A stretch of 64,000 nt of DNA. Source: Terebella lapidaria (lineage: Eukaryota; Annelida; Polychaeta; Terebellida; Terebellidae). Positions 39,787-51,917 of this stretch are shown in pieces. Under the pieces are notes generated by a model. The model was not told where the DNA came from and searched no databases. It was given only the letters and a program-made list of their open reading frames with translations. The DNA lies in NCBI GenBank assembly GCA_949152475.1, contig OX424563.1, positions 19,875,001 to 19,939,000 of the forward strand, read 5' to 3'. The translations under genes and the position numbers were made by a program. Position 1 is the first letter of the stretch; every line of letters begins with the position of its first letter.

Positions 39787-41764
39787 AGATCAGACATGAT
39801 GGTTTGTGAGACTTATGGGGCAATCCACAATTCTTTTGGTGGCGATTCCTCAGAGAATTTGATGTGGAAATCTTGACCCTGCAGGTTGATGCATTTGCTG
39901 ATTCCAGCAATATCTGTCAATTTCCACAGGAAAAGCTTCGTCTTTATTGGTTTAGTTCTCTTGTGTTGCAGTCAGAACTGCATTGTGGTCGCCTGAACTT
40001 GGTAGAGTTGGAATGGCGATTTCCTGATAGTCTATGTGGAGTCCATTATTTCCAGAGTTGGATCTCGTGAGGGATTCCATTGTTTGCTCTGAGACTTATA
40101 AGATGACCTTAATATATATCCTGTGTATTGGGGACTTTCCACCACCAATGTTAACCAGCTTACATATGGGAGGTTAAAGTCACCGACCACCGACAATATC
40201 CATCACCTGGGTTCATGTGAGAGAGCCCATATTGTCGATGGTACCAAATTTGACGGATGTCCAAACAAATAGTGAGTTAGCCAAATTTGCAGGCCTACTT
40301 TTATGTAAGATTTTGCATTTTTGGGGTTTGCATCTGACCATACTTGTAGTTTTCTCGGATTTGTGCGCTAGTAGGCTTGTTTTTCAGGGCTGCGAATACA
40401 CGGGAAGATGACGCCAATGTAGCGAGCGTAAACAACACAATTTCTATATATAGTCTAGATGTTCGCAAGTCACAGATTCACACATTCTTCCATGACCCGA
40501 CGATATACACAAGGATCGTACCACAATCCTTGATATACATGTGTCGGGTTGTGACGCTCCGCGTTCTATGTTGTCTGATTCAGTATCAGTTGTACAGCGT
40601 TTTTGCTCAGAAGTGCTGTATAAATCCTTAAGTCATTATGTTGATATGCGAGGATGATGAAGATGACATAAATTTCAACCAGCAGCCTCTCGCATATAAA
40701 ATAACTTTTATAAAGCATTTCAGAAGGACTGTTTCTCATTATGATGATGGTTACAACGACACGGTCCGACAGTTGTTACTGAGTCAGGACTCCCATGAAT
40801 GACCGCAGAGTGCTTCAAATGATGCTCGTGCCTTTTTAGTCTGTCTTGAACTGTTTTATTTTCTTTTAAGCGTTTATTGTAATGCCATATACCATTGATG
40901 TATTTTCTTTATGTATGGAGGCAAAAAATAAATCAAAATCAAATCATCACTTTATCACTCTTATTCACCGAACCAATCTTCATTCACTAAAAAGCGATTT
41001 TGTGTAAAGTTTCCTACTGCCAGACAGTTTTCATACTGTCCATAAAAATTGCAATTTCAGGAATGTTGTTGTCTATATCATGGTGGCTAGGCGTTACGCG
41101 TTATTCAGGGAGTGCCGCGTAAAATCATGAGTATTACGCGTTATTCGTGAGGAAATGTCAGCCTCTGAGTGACCGTTAGCAGTAAATACATACAATTTCG
41201 CTAATTTTACCGTTTTGAAAAGTCGGATTTGGGTTTGCACGGAACATTGCACATATTCATGATTGTTGTTGACAGTTTAAATTGAAGAATTATATGTTGG
41301 AGGATATTGTTCATGGTGCAAACCTGTAAGAAGCACGGGTTGGGATTTGCAATGGGTAGTATTGCAGCGGGAAGGCGTCAACTGACAACCCATTCTCATC
41401 ATAATATCGGCCCGGATAATTTATGCTGCTTGTTTTTAAAAGGATTGAAAGCTGCCAGACAGTTTTAATGGCATCTTATCAGCAGAGCAGTGGTATTAGG
41501 GACACCCGATTTTTTTCCTACCTTGGACCTGATTTTTGTGGTCAATGAGCCGTGGTGATTCACAGCCAGCCATTCATTCGACCTCATTCTGTCAGAGATG
41601 CTACAGCGGAGAAATATGACCGACAAATACCGAAATCATGACCACAATTATAATTTTCTATTGTTCAGCCGGTCACTGTTCGCGTGGAAGTTGAATCAAC
41701 CCAATGAGGATTCCATCAATTGATTTTTAATTGGTAAATCTGCCATTACGAATTATTTCAATTG

Positions 41765-41870
41765 GGATTTGGCAGCTGTATGGTAGAAACGAATACATTT
41801 GATACACTGACTGCCCCTGATGTTACTCTCCTGTGTGGCTTGGATTTGGTTTAACTGGGATTTGTTTCCA
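41765..41870 (+). repeat. diverged copy of the 1136-type dispersed repeat
   Basis: ATGGTAGAAACGAATACATT, ACACTGACTGCCCCTGATG and a TGTGTGGCTTGGAT block recur in the same order as in the copies at 1136-2520 and 11640-11830. Confidence 0.5.
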
Positions 41871-44695
41871 TGCGACTAATGTTAATTACTTAAGATTTTT
41901 TTACTGGCCTCTTCAATAACTAATAAATGTTATTGGTAATGATAACACAAAACTACACAAAACAGTAAATTAAAATTGATGTTAAAATAAATCTTACAAG
42001 ATAGAAGGATCCGCATATGGCACAGGCCACGCTGTCACTGAAATCTCAATTACATCACAAGTGTAAAAAATCTACTCATCAAAAATTAGAAATGAAGTTT
42101 GGGTGAAAGCTTTCATGTTGTGTGTTAGTGCCTTATCCATAGCATTGAATCACAGAAGGAAATGTTCTTCCTGTGAAAGCAAATGGAAGACATTGCTGAA
42201 ATACTGCTCCCAAAGTGTGATGTAATGAGACACCAAAACCAAATTTTGAACGCGTCAAACTGGGTGCTTTCCAGTTGAATGAGCAAATCAAAGTCATGCT
42301 CTAGATACTATGTCATTTTGCTACTCAATGGTGTTATTGAATTTTGAAATACTCAGCATAAAACATAGAATTTGCACCCAAATTATCTTAACATGTAACT
42401 GGACAACAAGGTGTAAACATACAGGGCCTAAACTACGATAAAAAAAATGAAAATTTCAATAATACGCAGGAAATTAGATACTCATAGTCTTGAGCATTTT
42501 TTTGAAACATTCAACCAACATAATGGATTCATAATTGTGGAAGAGAATGTCGCTTGAAATATTTTGTGTCCATGTTACATCACAAACCATTGTATATCAG
42601 TTCGGGATATTCAGATGTTGCCTAAAAAATATCAAAAATTAACGTTGTGGAAGGTATCTGTGGGAAGAAAGTAAACGTATGTTTGATTCTCAGTTACAGT
42701 TGACACCATGATGGGTTTGCAAGTATGACAAAAGAACCTGATATGACGCAATGTTGATCAACTCTCACCTTTTTATATATTTCGTTTGTGTGAAAATTAC
42801 GAGTAACAAGTTCTGTTATTCACAATTTGTAACCTGATAGAAAAGCATTCACAATGCATTCAGCAGAAATCTTTATTTAAATCAGAATGTAAAGTTTCAC
42901 TCCACTCATTACCAGAGGAATGAAAATTTTCTGGAAAATTGCAAAATAGTAATACCCATACTTTGGGAACATCGTCTCATGTTTGAAACACACCAATGAA
43001 TAATTCACCAGATCACGCTAAGAAAAACTTGTGCCAGCTATTCATTGAGGAAACAGTTCAAGAATTTAGAAAATGACATTCTGGGATGTACAAGAGTAGA
43101 CCATGTGAGATCCCCATTACATGTAATATTTAAGAATATGTACATGCATGGTAGAATGTACACATCTTCAAAGCAGACGAATATGTCTAGGTCGTGACTT
43201 CAGGAAAGGGTAAATTATATTTAAGTATTTTATTTTAATTTTGGGAAACCAATCTGTTGGACTTGGATAAGTTTATTCATTCGTTTTCGTTATAATTTGC
43301 CCTTATCATAACTCCTAGTTCATCATGAAGGAGCTTGGACATTAGCACATTCAAATGGGAAGTCATAATGGTGATTTGAGTGGTGACCTTGAATTAGACT
43401 CTCGATGACCTTGAAAGGTCAAAACGGCCATTTTTTGACTTTGTGGCTCAACACTGTACATTCTCCGATAACATTCCTTAGCCCTTGAGCTATTTTTTTG
43501 TAATAACGTCTCCACTTTAAACTTGGTCTTAGTACTAGTTATTTTCCACATTGGACATTATTTCTCAGTTCTCACATTTTTTACATTTTATATATTATTC
43601 ATAATGATATCATATATTTTATGTCGATGTATGTCTATGGAAATTCCAAGATATTGTATAATTTGGTACTTACTCTAAAACATCAATCTGGGCATTTCAT
43701 GCTGAATGTTGAAAATAATTTCAAACTTTCAACGCTGGAAATTCCAAGACAATTTCACACTAAAGCTGTATATGATTCGTTTCATTTGTTTCCTCATATC
43801 GAAAGCATTATTCCTATGCAATGCCTACCATGTTGATGCTTTTATGTTGGCTCGAAATCACAAGAGCTTAAGAACTTATAGACACTTTTAACTTTATCTC
43901 TCCTGAGTTTTTACGAGATAAGTTGTAATGACGATTCGGTCCATCCTTTGACCGGCCAAGCCTGGTAACCGTTCCACCCACACAGCCTTGCCTACCCATC
44001 ATTTATTCTCAGCTGGCCCTCAGAGCGCTCTCAACGGCTCGATACGACGGTGAGTGGCCGGATATTGGGGGCTACTCGCTGCGAATGATGGGATCTTGCT
44101 CACGACACGCGGGTCAGTGGACAATATTGGCTCAGCCATCGAACATCGAACACGCTGCCAATTGCAGAGCGATTAATCATCGAAGATCACCAAATTCGGG
44201 AGCCGTTTGCAATACGCGGACGTCACCTCTTTGTGTTATCAGCGTCCGAGCGTGATCTAATACATATTCATTATCCCGGTTATTGCTTGGGTATCTGTAA
44301 GGACGTCTTGTGATTTCTGGCGTCCCGTGAATGCAGATGACACTGGCAGGAGCAGGCACATGATGTAAACTACAATACATGACCATAAACATCCCGTCGT
44401 TTGATGATTACAGTATGGCATTGGTGTAATTATGGAACAGAGTGTGATGAGTCAAATCACATCAGCTATACACGTAACAAAGTTTAACGTCAAGCTGATA
44501 TACGATTTGATTTCCTCTTGGCCAATTGACGTGGAAAATTACATTTTTATCTTCAAACTTTCGAGACAAATTTTCCTGAATTTTTTTAACAATTATAGCT
44601 TCAAGCATTTTTGTTTATGTAATGGTGGCCATTTTCGATGAGAAACAGCCAATTTCGCACTTTGAAAGTCGTTTGGTCGGAATCTTCAAGCTGAT

Positions 44696-44743
44696 GTCAC
44701 ACTATGCGAGTCAGTCGCACGTCCGGTTGCATAGTGTGACATG
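44696..44743. repeat. Short inverted repeat
   Basis: TGTCACACTATGC is followed about 20 bp later by its exact complement GCATAGTGTGACA. The loop contains further GTCGCAC/GTCC words. Its meaning is unknown. Confidence 0.7.
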
Positions 44744-45167
44744 GGTATGTGACTGCACTCAGCCGCATGTAACAAACAGGTTCAATGTCTTGTGACTCCG
44801 TAGCATGGGGTTCCAATAGCAAATGTTGAGTGGAATTTTAGACATACTGAGCACATGCGGACAGTTTGTAGCTTGATGACAACATGCAAGACAAGGATGG
44901 AGTGGTCACATGAGGCGGAAGATGTTCTTCTGGATACATGTAGGAACATATGGTCCGGGCTTGTATAGAACTATAATACTGGCAGGTTGAGATGAAGGTC
45001 CTAGACGCACATTGAATATGACTCTCATATAGTCACATTGAAATTGATGTCATATATTATATAAGGCTATTCATATATCACACCACTAAAAATTGTTAGT
45101 AACGAGTTTGGAATTATAGCACTGGTTTCCACATCGGTACTCTTTTCAAATGTATATTTTTGTTTTT

Positions 45168-45517
45168 GATCTTGAATCACTGGTTTGCACGCGGCGTCCA
45201 TTTTGTTGTTTCGCCGATCATCTACTAGAATTAAATATACCATAATTTGAAAACTCCTGCGTTATGAGTGGAGTATTATCACTGTAGATAAGCGGTGGCG
45301 CGGTAAAATAATTTCGAACAGGCTTGGTGATCAATTTCGAACGATCTTGAATCACTGGTTTGCACGCGGCGTCCATTTTGTTGTTTCGCCGATCATCTAC
45401 TAGAATTAAATATACCATAATTTGAAAACTCCTGCGTTATGAGTGGAGTATTATCACTGTAGATAAGCGGTGGCGCGGTAAAATAATTTCGAACAGGCTT
45501 GGTGATCAATTTCGAAC
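45168..45517. repeat. 175 bp tandem duplication spanning the left end of element D
   Basis: 45168-45342 is repeated at 45343-45517, apparently without mismatch. Each copy contains about 112 bp of flank followed by the first 63 bp of the inverted-repeat element (CACTG at 45280 and again at 45455). The near identity implies a recent duplication after the element had inserted. Confidence 0.85.
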
Positions 45518-48261
45518 GATTGATGGTCAATTTCGAACGGTTGGCGATCTATTTTGAACGGTCCACATAATAAAGTATGTGAAAAGTATATTTGTCTGAT
45601 GTTTATGTCACAAATATTTATATTTACCACCTCGGTGAAACCTTACTGACCGTTGGAATTCTTTTGAAGCATATTCGGGAGTTTTTATGATTATTTATTA
45701 TTTATTTTTGAATGGCGAGAAGCAGTATACATGTCATTAATATGTAATATCGTTATTAGTGTGTGCAAATGTTTGACGAGTCCGTTAAATTGAACTTGTA
45801 CCTAGACATAGCTAAATGGAATCACGTTATGCTGTTTGATTGATGCATATTCCTCAAAACGAGCCCGAATCGAGTAGAAAAGAAAAATTTAAATGTGGTC
45901 AATTTCGAACGCTCATAAATGACAGGCGAGTAATTTCGAACGGTTTGTTGATAGCTCTGCTGAACTATTTCACCGTGAAAATTGTGTTTGTGTTGTGATT
46001 TCTTTTGATTTCTGTTTCTTGGGTGGGGGTTGGGGGGTTTGGGGGTTACAAATATCAGTAGGTTAGTCATTATTACTTTTCATTACTTTTTATCTCTCGG
46101 ATAAGCCTATGACAAGCCAACATTCTATTTGGTGTTTAGCATTGAAAGGATTATATACATACACTGTACACTGTAAAATTGATTAAATGCATATATGTTG
46201 AGCATCTAGCCACCTCCCCTTCTCCCTCTCCTCTCCAAGTACATGAGGTGCTTAGTCTAGTAGTACGGGTGGGTATAAAATATGTCTGGAAAACGCATAA
46301 TCGGTATACATATACAATGTGAAAAGTATCAAATTCTGGCTCAGTATTGTCCAAAATGGAGATGTGAAAAGGACAAAAAAATGCAATGTATAATATATTG
46401 AAAGTTTACGAGGAAAACGGATGTAAAAGACTGGGTAACTGATGTTCGCATGATATTGTCTCACGGGTTTGGGGATGTGTGGTATTTATAAAGAATACAG
46501 AACTATTTGTGAATACATTTCGGCAGAGGGTAACAGATTTTGCACACAAAATTGGTATTCAAAATTGTCTGTAAAAAGTCAAACTACTACCGAAATTACA
46601 AAACAGAACTGACTCTAGAAAAGTGTTTGTTCATTAATTTGTATATTGGAAACACATAATATCTGTGGCCAGATTTAGATGTTCAAATCATAAACTTGGT
46701 ATAGAGAAGAACAGGCACAACAAAACAAAACAAGATGCTCGCTTTTGCCAGTATTGTAAATCAGTAAATAATATCAATTTAATAGAAGATGAATGTCATT
46801 TTGTCCTAATTTGCCCACTACATGTATATAATAATTTAAGCCAGAAATACTTAAACAAATTCATTGTACCAAACTGTAGCACAGTAGCATGCTTTCAATT
46901 TAGCATGTCACACAAGAAAGATGAATGTTTCAGAAGTTTAGCTGCCTTTATATATATAACGCTGAAATTACTCGTGATAAATACCATTACTTGTGATGTA
47001 CGCTGTATTTTATTTGTCTCAAACCACGATATATTGTATGTTTCTACGCATATATGGGCCCGTTGGCCTTTGTGAATAAAGCATTATCATAATCGGTATC
47101 CGCAAGCATGGACATACCATCCAGTAGTAAAATGTATGCATGAATAATATATGTGCACATACAAGTCAACATCCCAAAAAGTTACATAGGCTAGGGTGTA
47201 TGGTATCCCGGCGTGGCGGGCCAGCTCATTTCGGTCCTTCATATGAACACTGATAGTATATATATGAAGGCTCTATCAATGAATGTGATACTATATCTAA
47301 TGAACATTAAACTGTTAAAAAAAATCGCCTTCAACCAGCATAAAATATCTTTGAATGGACGATAATGTCACATCTGATCCCACAAAGTCGTAGTCATCGC
47401 CATTTTCATCCATTGGCAGTGGTACATCTTCAACCACCAGTTTCTTAGACATATCTGACATTTCTAGGGGTTGACAAATACCTTTGCTCAGGTATTTTTT
47501 TCAACGGGCTTCCTGTGTCTTAAGTCTTTTGTCTGAATATCAGTCAACCCTCTTCAACCCTGCAAACATCGCTTGGCATATCCTTTGCCATACATTTGTA
47601 GTGCAAGGCTTATAACCTTTATTATCTTTGCACAATTATGCTGATTCTCATTTCCGCGTGTTCTGTGTCATCATAAGGAATCTTACAGTGGTATCACCAA
47701 AAACTGACCATGATGACGCCGATAGGAACCCATAGAAAACATTATACAGGAGTTTTTAATGTTCGAAATTGATCGCCTATGAAAAATAACCGTTCGAAAT
47801 CAACACCGCCCGTTCGAAATTGATCGCTTATCAATATTATTCTTATCACGGTGTTAGCGTGTTTATCCTTTGATCTCCATACTTCAATTTTTAGATATAG
47901 GTTGTGAGCCATATTTTCATTGAAAGTCATCAATATACGATAATAAAATTGGTCTATATATTACGCAAATTGTCATCGAAATGGAATCATCAGGAAATAC
48001 AAGATGACTTGTGTTTCCACGTCTACCTGGAAACCCTCAACTGCTTACAAACGACATACGATCATTTCTTTGTCCCCAATATGAAAGTTTATGTCTATAA
48101 ATCTGAAATTACTTCACAATTTACACACTTTTCACCCTGTTTCAGTGTGCGGACCGTTCGAAATTATCACTAACCGTTCGAAATTGATCACCAACCGTTC
48201 GAAATTGATCACCAAGCCCGTTCAAAATTATTTTACCGCGCCACCGCTTGTCTATACAGTG
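45280..48261. mobile_element. Large inverted-repeat element D with TTCGAA arm repeats
   Basis: The left end CACTGTAGATAAGCGG and right end CCGCTTGTCTATACAGTG are inverted repeats that continue through GGTGGCGCGGTAAAATAATT. Inside are 20-21 bp tandem units of the type GATCAATTTCGAACGGT in opposite orientation on the two sides (45310-45565 and 48150-48225), with extra scattered units at 45897-45940 and 47757-47830. The duplicated left end makes the boundary either 45280 or 45455. The target duplication is ambiguous (ATTAT or TATT). The element encloses a decayed LINE fragment. The arm design resembles foldback elements A-C but the ends differ. Confidence 0.7.
46500..47090 (+). pseudogene. Decayed LINE reverse-transcriptase C-terminus
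   Basis: In one plus frame, ARFRCSNHKLGIEKNRH is followed by ARFCQYC and EDECHFVLICPL. This is the arrangement seen at the C-terminal end of the ORF2 protein of many animal non-LTR retrotransposons (a CxxC...DExHFllxC zinc-finger-like segment). Continuing upstream, the frame is interrupted by TAA codons (for example in NCL*KVK), and no polymerase catalytic motif is visible. It is therefore a truncated, dead copy. It sits within element D. Confidence 0.65.
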
Positions 48262-48934
48262 ATTATTGTAAGCGAAGCATAACACTGACCAATGCCTGAG
48301 CGCAGAAGCCGGACACTTTACACCCTTTGATTGAGCTAGAACAAATTGCGGACAGATGGAATCATTTCCCGAGTTCAGTTGTATGTAGACGAGATTTTCA
48401 GATGTTTCCTGTCCGATTCGACTGATTGCTCGAAGTTGTGCTCCTGCTCTTTATGGTCGGTCACGATAATAGAGCAAACATTCGATATAAACTTCGATGT
48501 GTAATTGTATTGATTGCCTCCAGTACATCCTACATCTGTACAAGAGTCTTGACATATATACAGGCCACACTACATGACCATGAGGTAAGTCGCCCGGATC
48601 AAAATACAAAGATCACAATGTACAAAAACATGATATGGACCATGTCAATAAATATACCACATACCGGAGAGACAAATAGGCGTACTTCAACTGTTGCTGT
48701 AAGTTTCACAATTATTTGAAGTGTTAAATCAATCTAATAAATATATTTAAATGTCGAATATTGGAAACTATTATCTAAAATCATGTCCTGCTTGAGGATA
48801 ACCCAGGGAGACGTACGACACTTTGAATAATCATGGAATGATCATGGAATATATCATTCAAATTTCCATGCCTGATTTAACTCGCCAGTTTGTATGCCTT
48901 CTCCACAGGAGTATTATTAACACACGGCCGGGCC

Positions 48935-51282
48935 ATGTTCCAACGAGATATCTACCGCTCGATATACGAATATTTCGGTGGCGACCACGCCAAGATCAGC
49001 ATGATAGGTTTGTAATATAGGGGAGAAAAGCATATTGTTCACAAAATTGTCTCTTCATCACGAACGTGACTTACAGGTATAAAAACCATTGACATTTTAC
49101 ACAAGCATAGTGATAACATAACGGAGTACATAAATAAATCTATCAAACAAAGTTCATAGAGCATATAAATCTATCATTTACAAATTGTGCTTCGAGTATT
49201 TTATGAAGTAGCTGCTATACTGACATCGCTATATTTGGCAGGCAGCAATGTGATCATGATTGGGGTGTTCTGGCTTGTGGGCGGTCTGTTCCTCTTTGTG
49301 GACGTGTGCCAGTGGCCACGGTGGATGTTCAACTACAAAGTTCAACAGGACAAGAATGTTCCCGTGCGGTTTTTTTCTCCCATTCACACGTTGGGTTCAC
49401 TTGTATAGTTATTTCAGTTGTAGCAAGTATTCATAGATGCTCCTCAATGAGTGTCCATTTGATATCAAAATTACGAGCTTTGGTGTTGACAAAAAAAAAA
49501 ATTTTTGGCGAGTAAATATTTTTAGGAACCATGTAAATTGGAACCATTGCAAACAAGGCCATCCACACAATTCTAAAACTCCATTTCTATTTTTTGTCGC
49601 TATCCAAATTGCCAGCCAACTACTAATTTTGCATATGATATATACCTAGCTTTGTATGCCTTACTGCAGTAATCCCACTAAAACAAGTAGAGATATTTCA
49701 AGTAGACCTACATTGAATGATACCGGTTAACAAAGAAGTCGATTGTCACAGATTGACCGAGCCAAACTCTGGAAGTGTATAAAGGTAGTAGCATTTAACA
49801 ATCTGGTAGTGAACACGCTCGTCGCGACTTACCCAATGTACGCCACTCAGAGCCTTCGGGGCTGTAGCTTCGAGGTGGCTGATGTCCCCACGTGGCCCAG
49901 GATCGCTTTAGACCTCTTCGTCTCCGGACTTGTCCAGGAGGTCATCTTCTACTACTCGCACAGGTTGGGTACTGACTAGATCCAGTATGTATAAGTTATA
50001 GTGTTCTGTTTAATTGGCTGATTGGCATCCCGCCCTGATTCTTTCCTTCTTGTTCTTCTTGCTCTTTTTGTTCCATAAGTCCAATTATTCTTCCCCCTGA
50101 CTTCTTCTCTTTATATATTTTCCATTGGTCCACTTTTTCTCTCTGACTCCTGTCTTCGTTATAACATGTTCAAATTTTGCTTGCTCAATTCAATTAATTC
50201 AGATACCGATAGGTTTTATTTTATGGGTCTCTCCAGAAACCCAGATCTCTCTTATGGGTTTCTCATGGTTTTCTGGTCTCATCTATTACTCCCAGCATTT
50301 AGCCTGTTTCAAATAGACTACCCTCCATATTTTAGACTGTTTCACGTGCCATGGGTTTACAAGAGAATTCACAAACAGCACCACCAGTGGACTGCACCTA
50401 TCGGTATTGTGGCGATCTACACACATCCCGTGGAATACCTGACAGGCAATGGGGCATCGGTAACTAGAGTTAGGCATTTCCACTTGTTGCAGTCTCTAGA
50501 ATACTACAATATTGCAGGCGTACACGTTTTTACCCCCAAATATTCTCTTTATTTACAACAAAAAGGTATGCTATTATAGAAATAACACGATGTCCTACAA
50601 ATGTTTGAGTTGCTTTCTTTCTTTTAGGTTCTGCTGGGACCTGTGCTGATGAAGTCCCACATTTTCACGTTTTTCGTGTGGTATATATTGGCCAATGTTG
50701 TCACGATTGTACATCACAGCGGTTACCACCTGCCTTTCTTACCTTCCCCGGAGTTCCACGATTATCACCACGCGACGTAGGACAGTGCTGTCTCAATAAA
50801 ATATCATATAATTTAAACACCATTTTTGGAACATTGAAGAAGTGTGTTCTGTGGAGTGGTTCACATCTATTTGACACAATTCATTATTTGAAACAAATAA
50901 CTATTTGATTATTATTCATACAATGCAAGCCTATAGTGCAGTTTTTCAAATAATATTAATTCTAAATGTTCACTTCTCCCATTTATTCAAAACAAATTGA
51001 ATAAGAAGTTGAACATACTTTTTACAAGAGGAACGATTACCAATTAAAAAAATTATCAGGTTGCTCCAGCTTTAAACTATGAATCGTTTATTTTCCAGAT
51101 ACAACTGGAACTTCGGAACTCTAGGTTTCCTGGATAAGTGGCATGGGACCGATAAGAAGTTCCAGCAGAGCATAGAGTATGAGCGACACCAGACGATCTG
51201 GGGATTACACACAATTAGGGATCAGTTTCCGGATCCGCCAAAACAGTCGTCTGCTTCGACACGCGCCGGACCTGGCGGTTAA
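48935..51282 (+). CDS. FAXDC2: FAXDC2-like fatty acid hydroxylase/sterol desaturase family protein
   Basis: A membrane di-iron oxygenase family whose relatives act on sterols and fatty acids at the ER; the substrate is not predictable here. Coding exons: 48935-49007 (the exon itself begins at 48909), 49242-49363, 49752-49963, 50336-50459, 50628-50776 and 51099-51282 (TAA). This gives 864 nt and 287 residues, with all junctions in frame. Visible motifs are FYYSHRLFH (HxxxH box split across an intron), KRIHKQHHQWTAPIG (HxxHH) and GYHLPFLPSPEFHDYHH (second HxxHH). The C-terminal block LGFLDKWHGTDKKF matches the LGVLDxxHGTDxxF of vertebrate FAXDC2. The start at 48935 is the first ATG in the exon. 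The splice acceptor at 48908 implies a further 5' exon. The donor at 48584 would join in a frame stopped just upstream, so that exon would be 5' UTR. Human FAXDC2 is about 45 residues longer at the N-terminus, so an unseen coding exon is possible. Confidence 0.88.
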
Positions 51283-51917
51283 AGTCCTAATGAAGGGATT
51301 CACTAGAACTATAGTAGATTGCATCCTGCATTTTGTATTCGTTGTACTAGTCGTTTGAAATGGTGATCATATTGATAGGTCCAATATATGTCCATGGAAA
51401 ATACTGATCGGTTATGAATTGTAAAATTGTTTGTCATACAGAAAACTGATTGTAATTATTAATAAGCGTTGTATTGAGATTGTAAATTTGTAACATATAA
51501 TATACCGATAACGTGCGCATGTGTCTGTATCAATCAATAATGTACTGTAATCAGCTTTACAAAAACATTTTACCATGTTCTATTGTTTATGCGCATGATA
51601 ATACCACAATTACGATCATTGTTGTAAGTATTCGTGAAAGTTAATTGTTCCTTTTTCTAATTTCATGTTTAGTAAGTTATTCAACTCGGCCTTTTTCGAA
51701 CAAAGTTGAATCTCAATCTGGGACGTATGGGATATATTGGCAATAATTTTTGCGATAGAAGTCTTAAATTTGATAGAAAATTACCGTTTGATTCTAAGGT
51801 GAAGTATACTAAGTGATAAGACGATATCATTTATTTTCGTAATATATGAGCAAAAAACAATAGTTAACAGTGTGAACGATTTAGAAAAATCAGAGTACAT
51901 ATATAATACTTAGTCCA
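51283..51917. other. 3' flank of the FAXDC2-like gene
   Basis: An AT-rich stretch that presumably contains the 3' UTR. No canonical AATAAA was noticed close to the stop, and no other feature was seen. Confidence 0.4.

Larger units (their letters stand above)
39787..45160. other. Gene-poor stretch
   Basis: No exon or known protein was recognised. It includes a diverged copy of the 1136-type repeat near 41765-41870 and a short hairpin at 44696-44743. The open frames here are short and unsupported by splice context. Confidence 0.5.

Noticed and set aside
48426..48584. Coding first exon for the FAXDC2-like gene
   Set aside because: Its long frame ends in phase 0, whereas the next exon needs one leftover base; joined in its long frame it runs into TAA within four codons.
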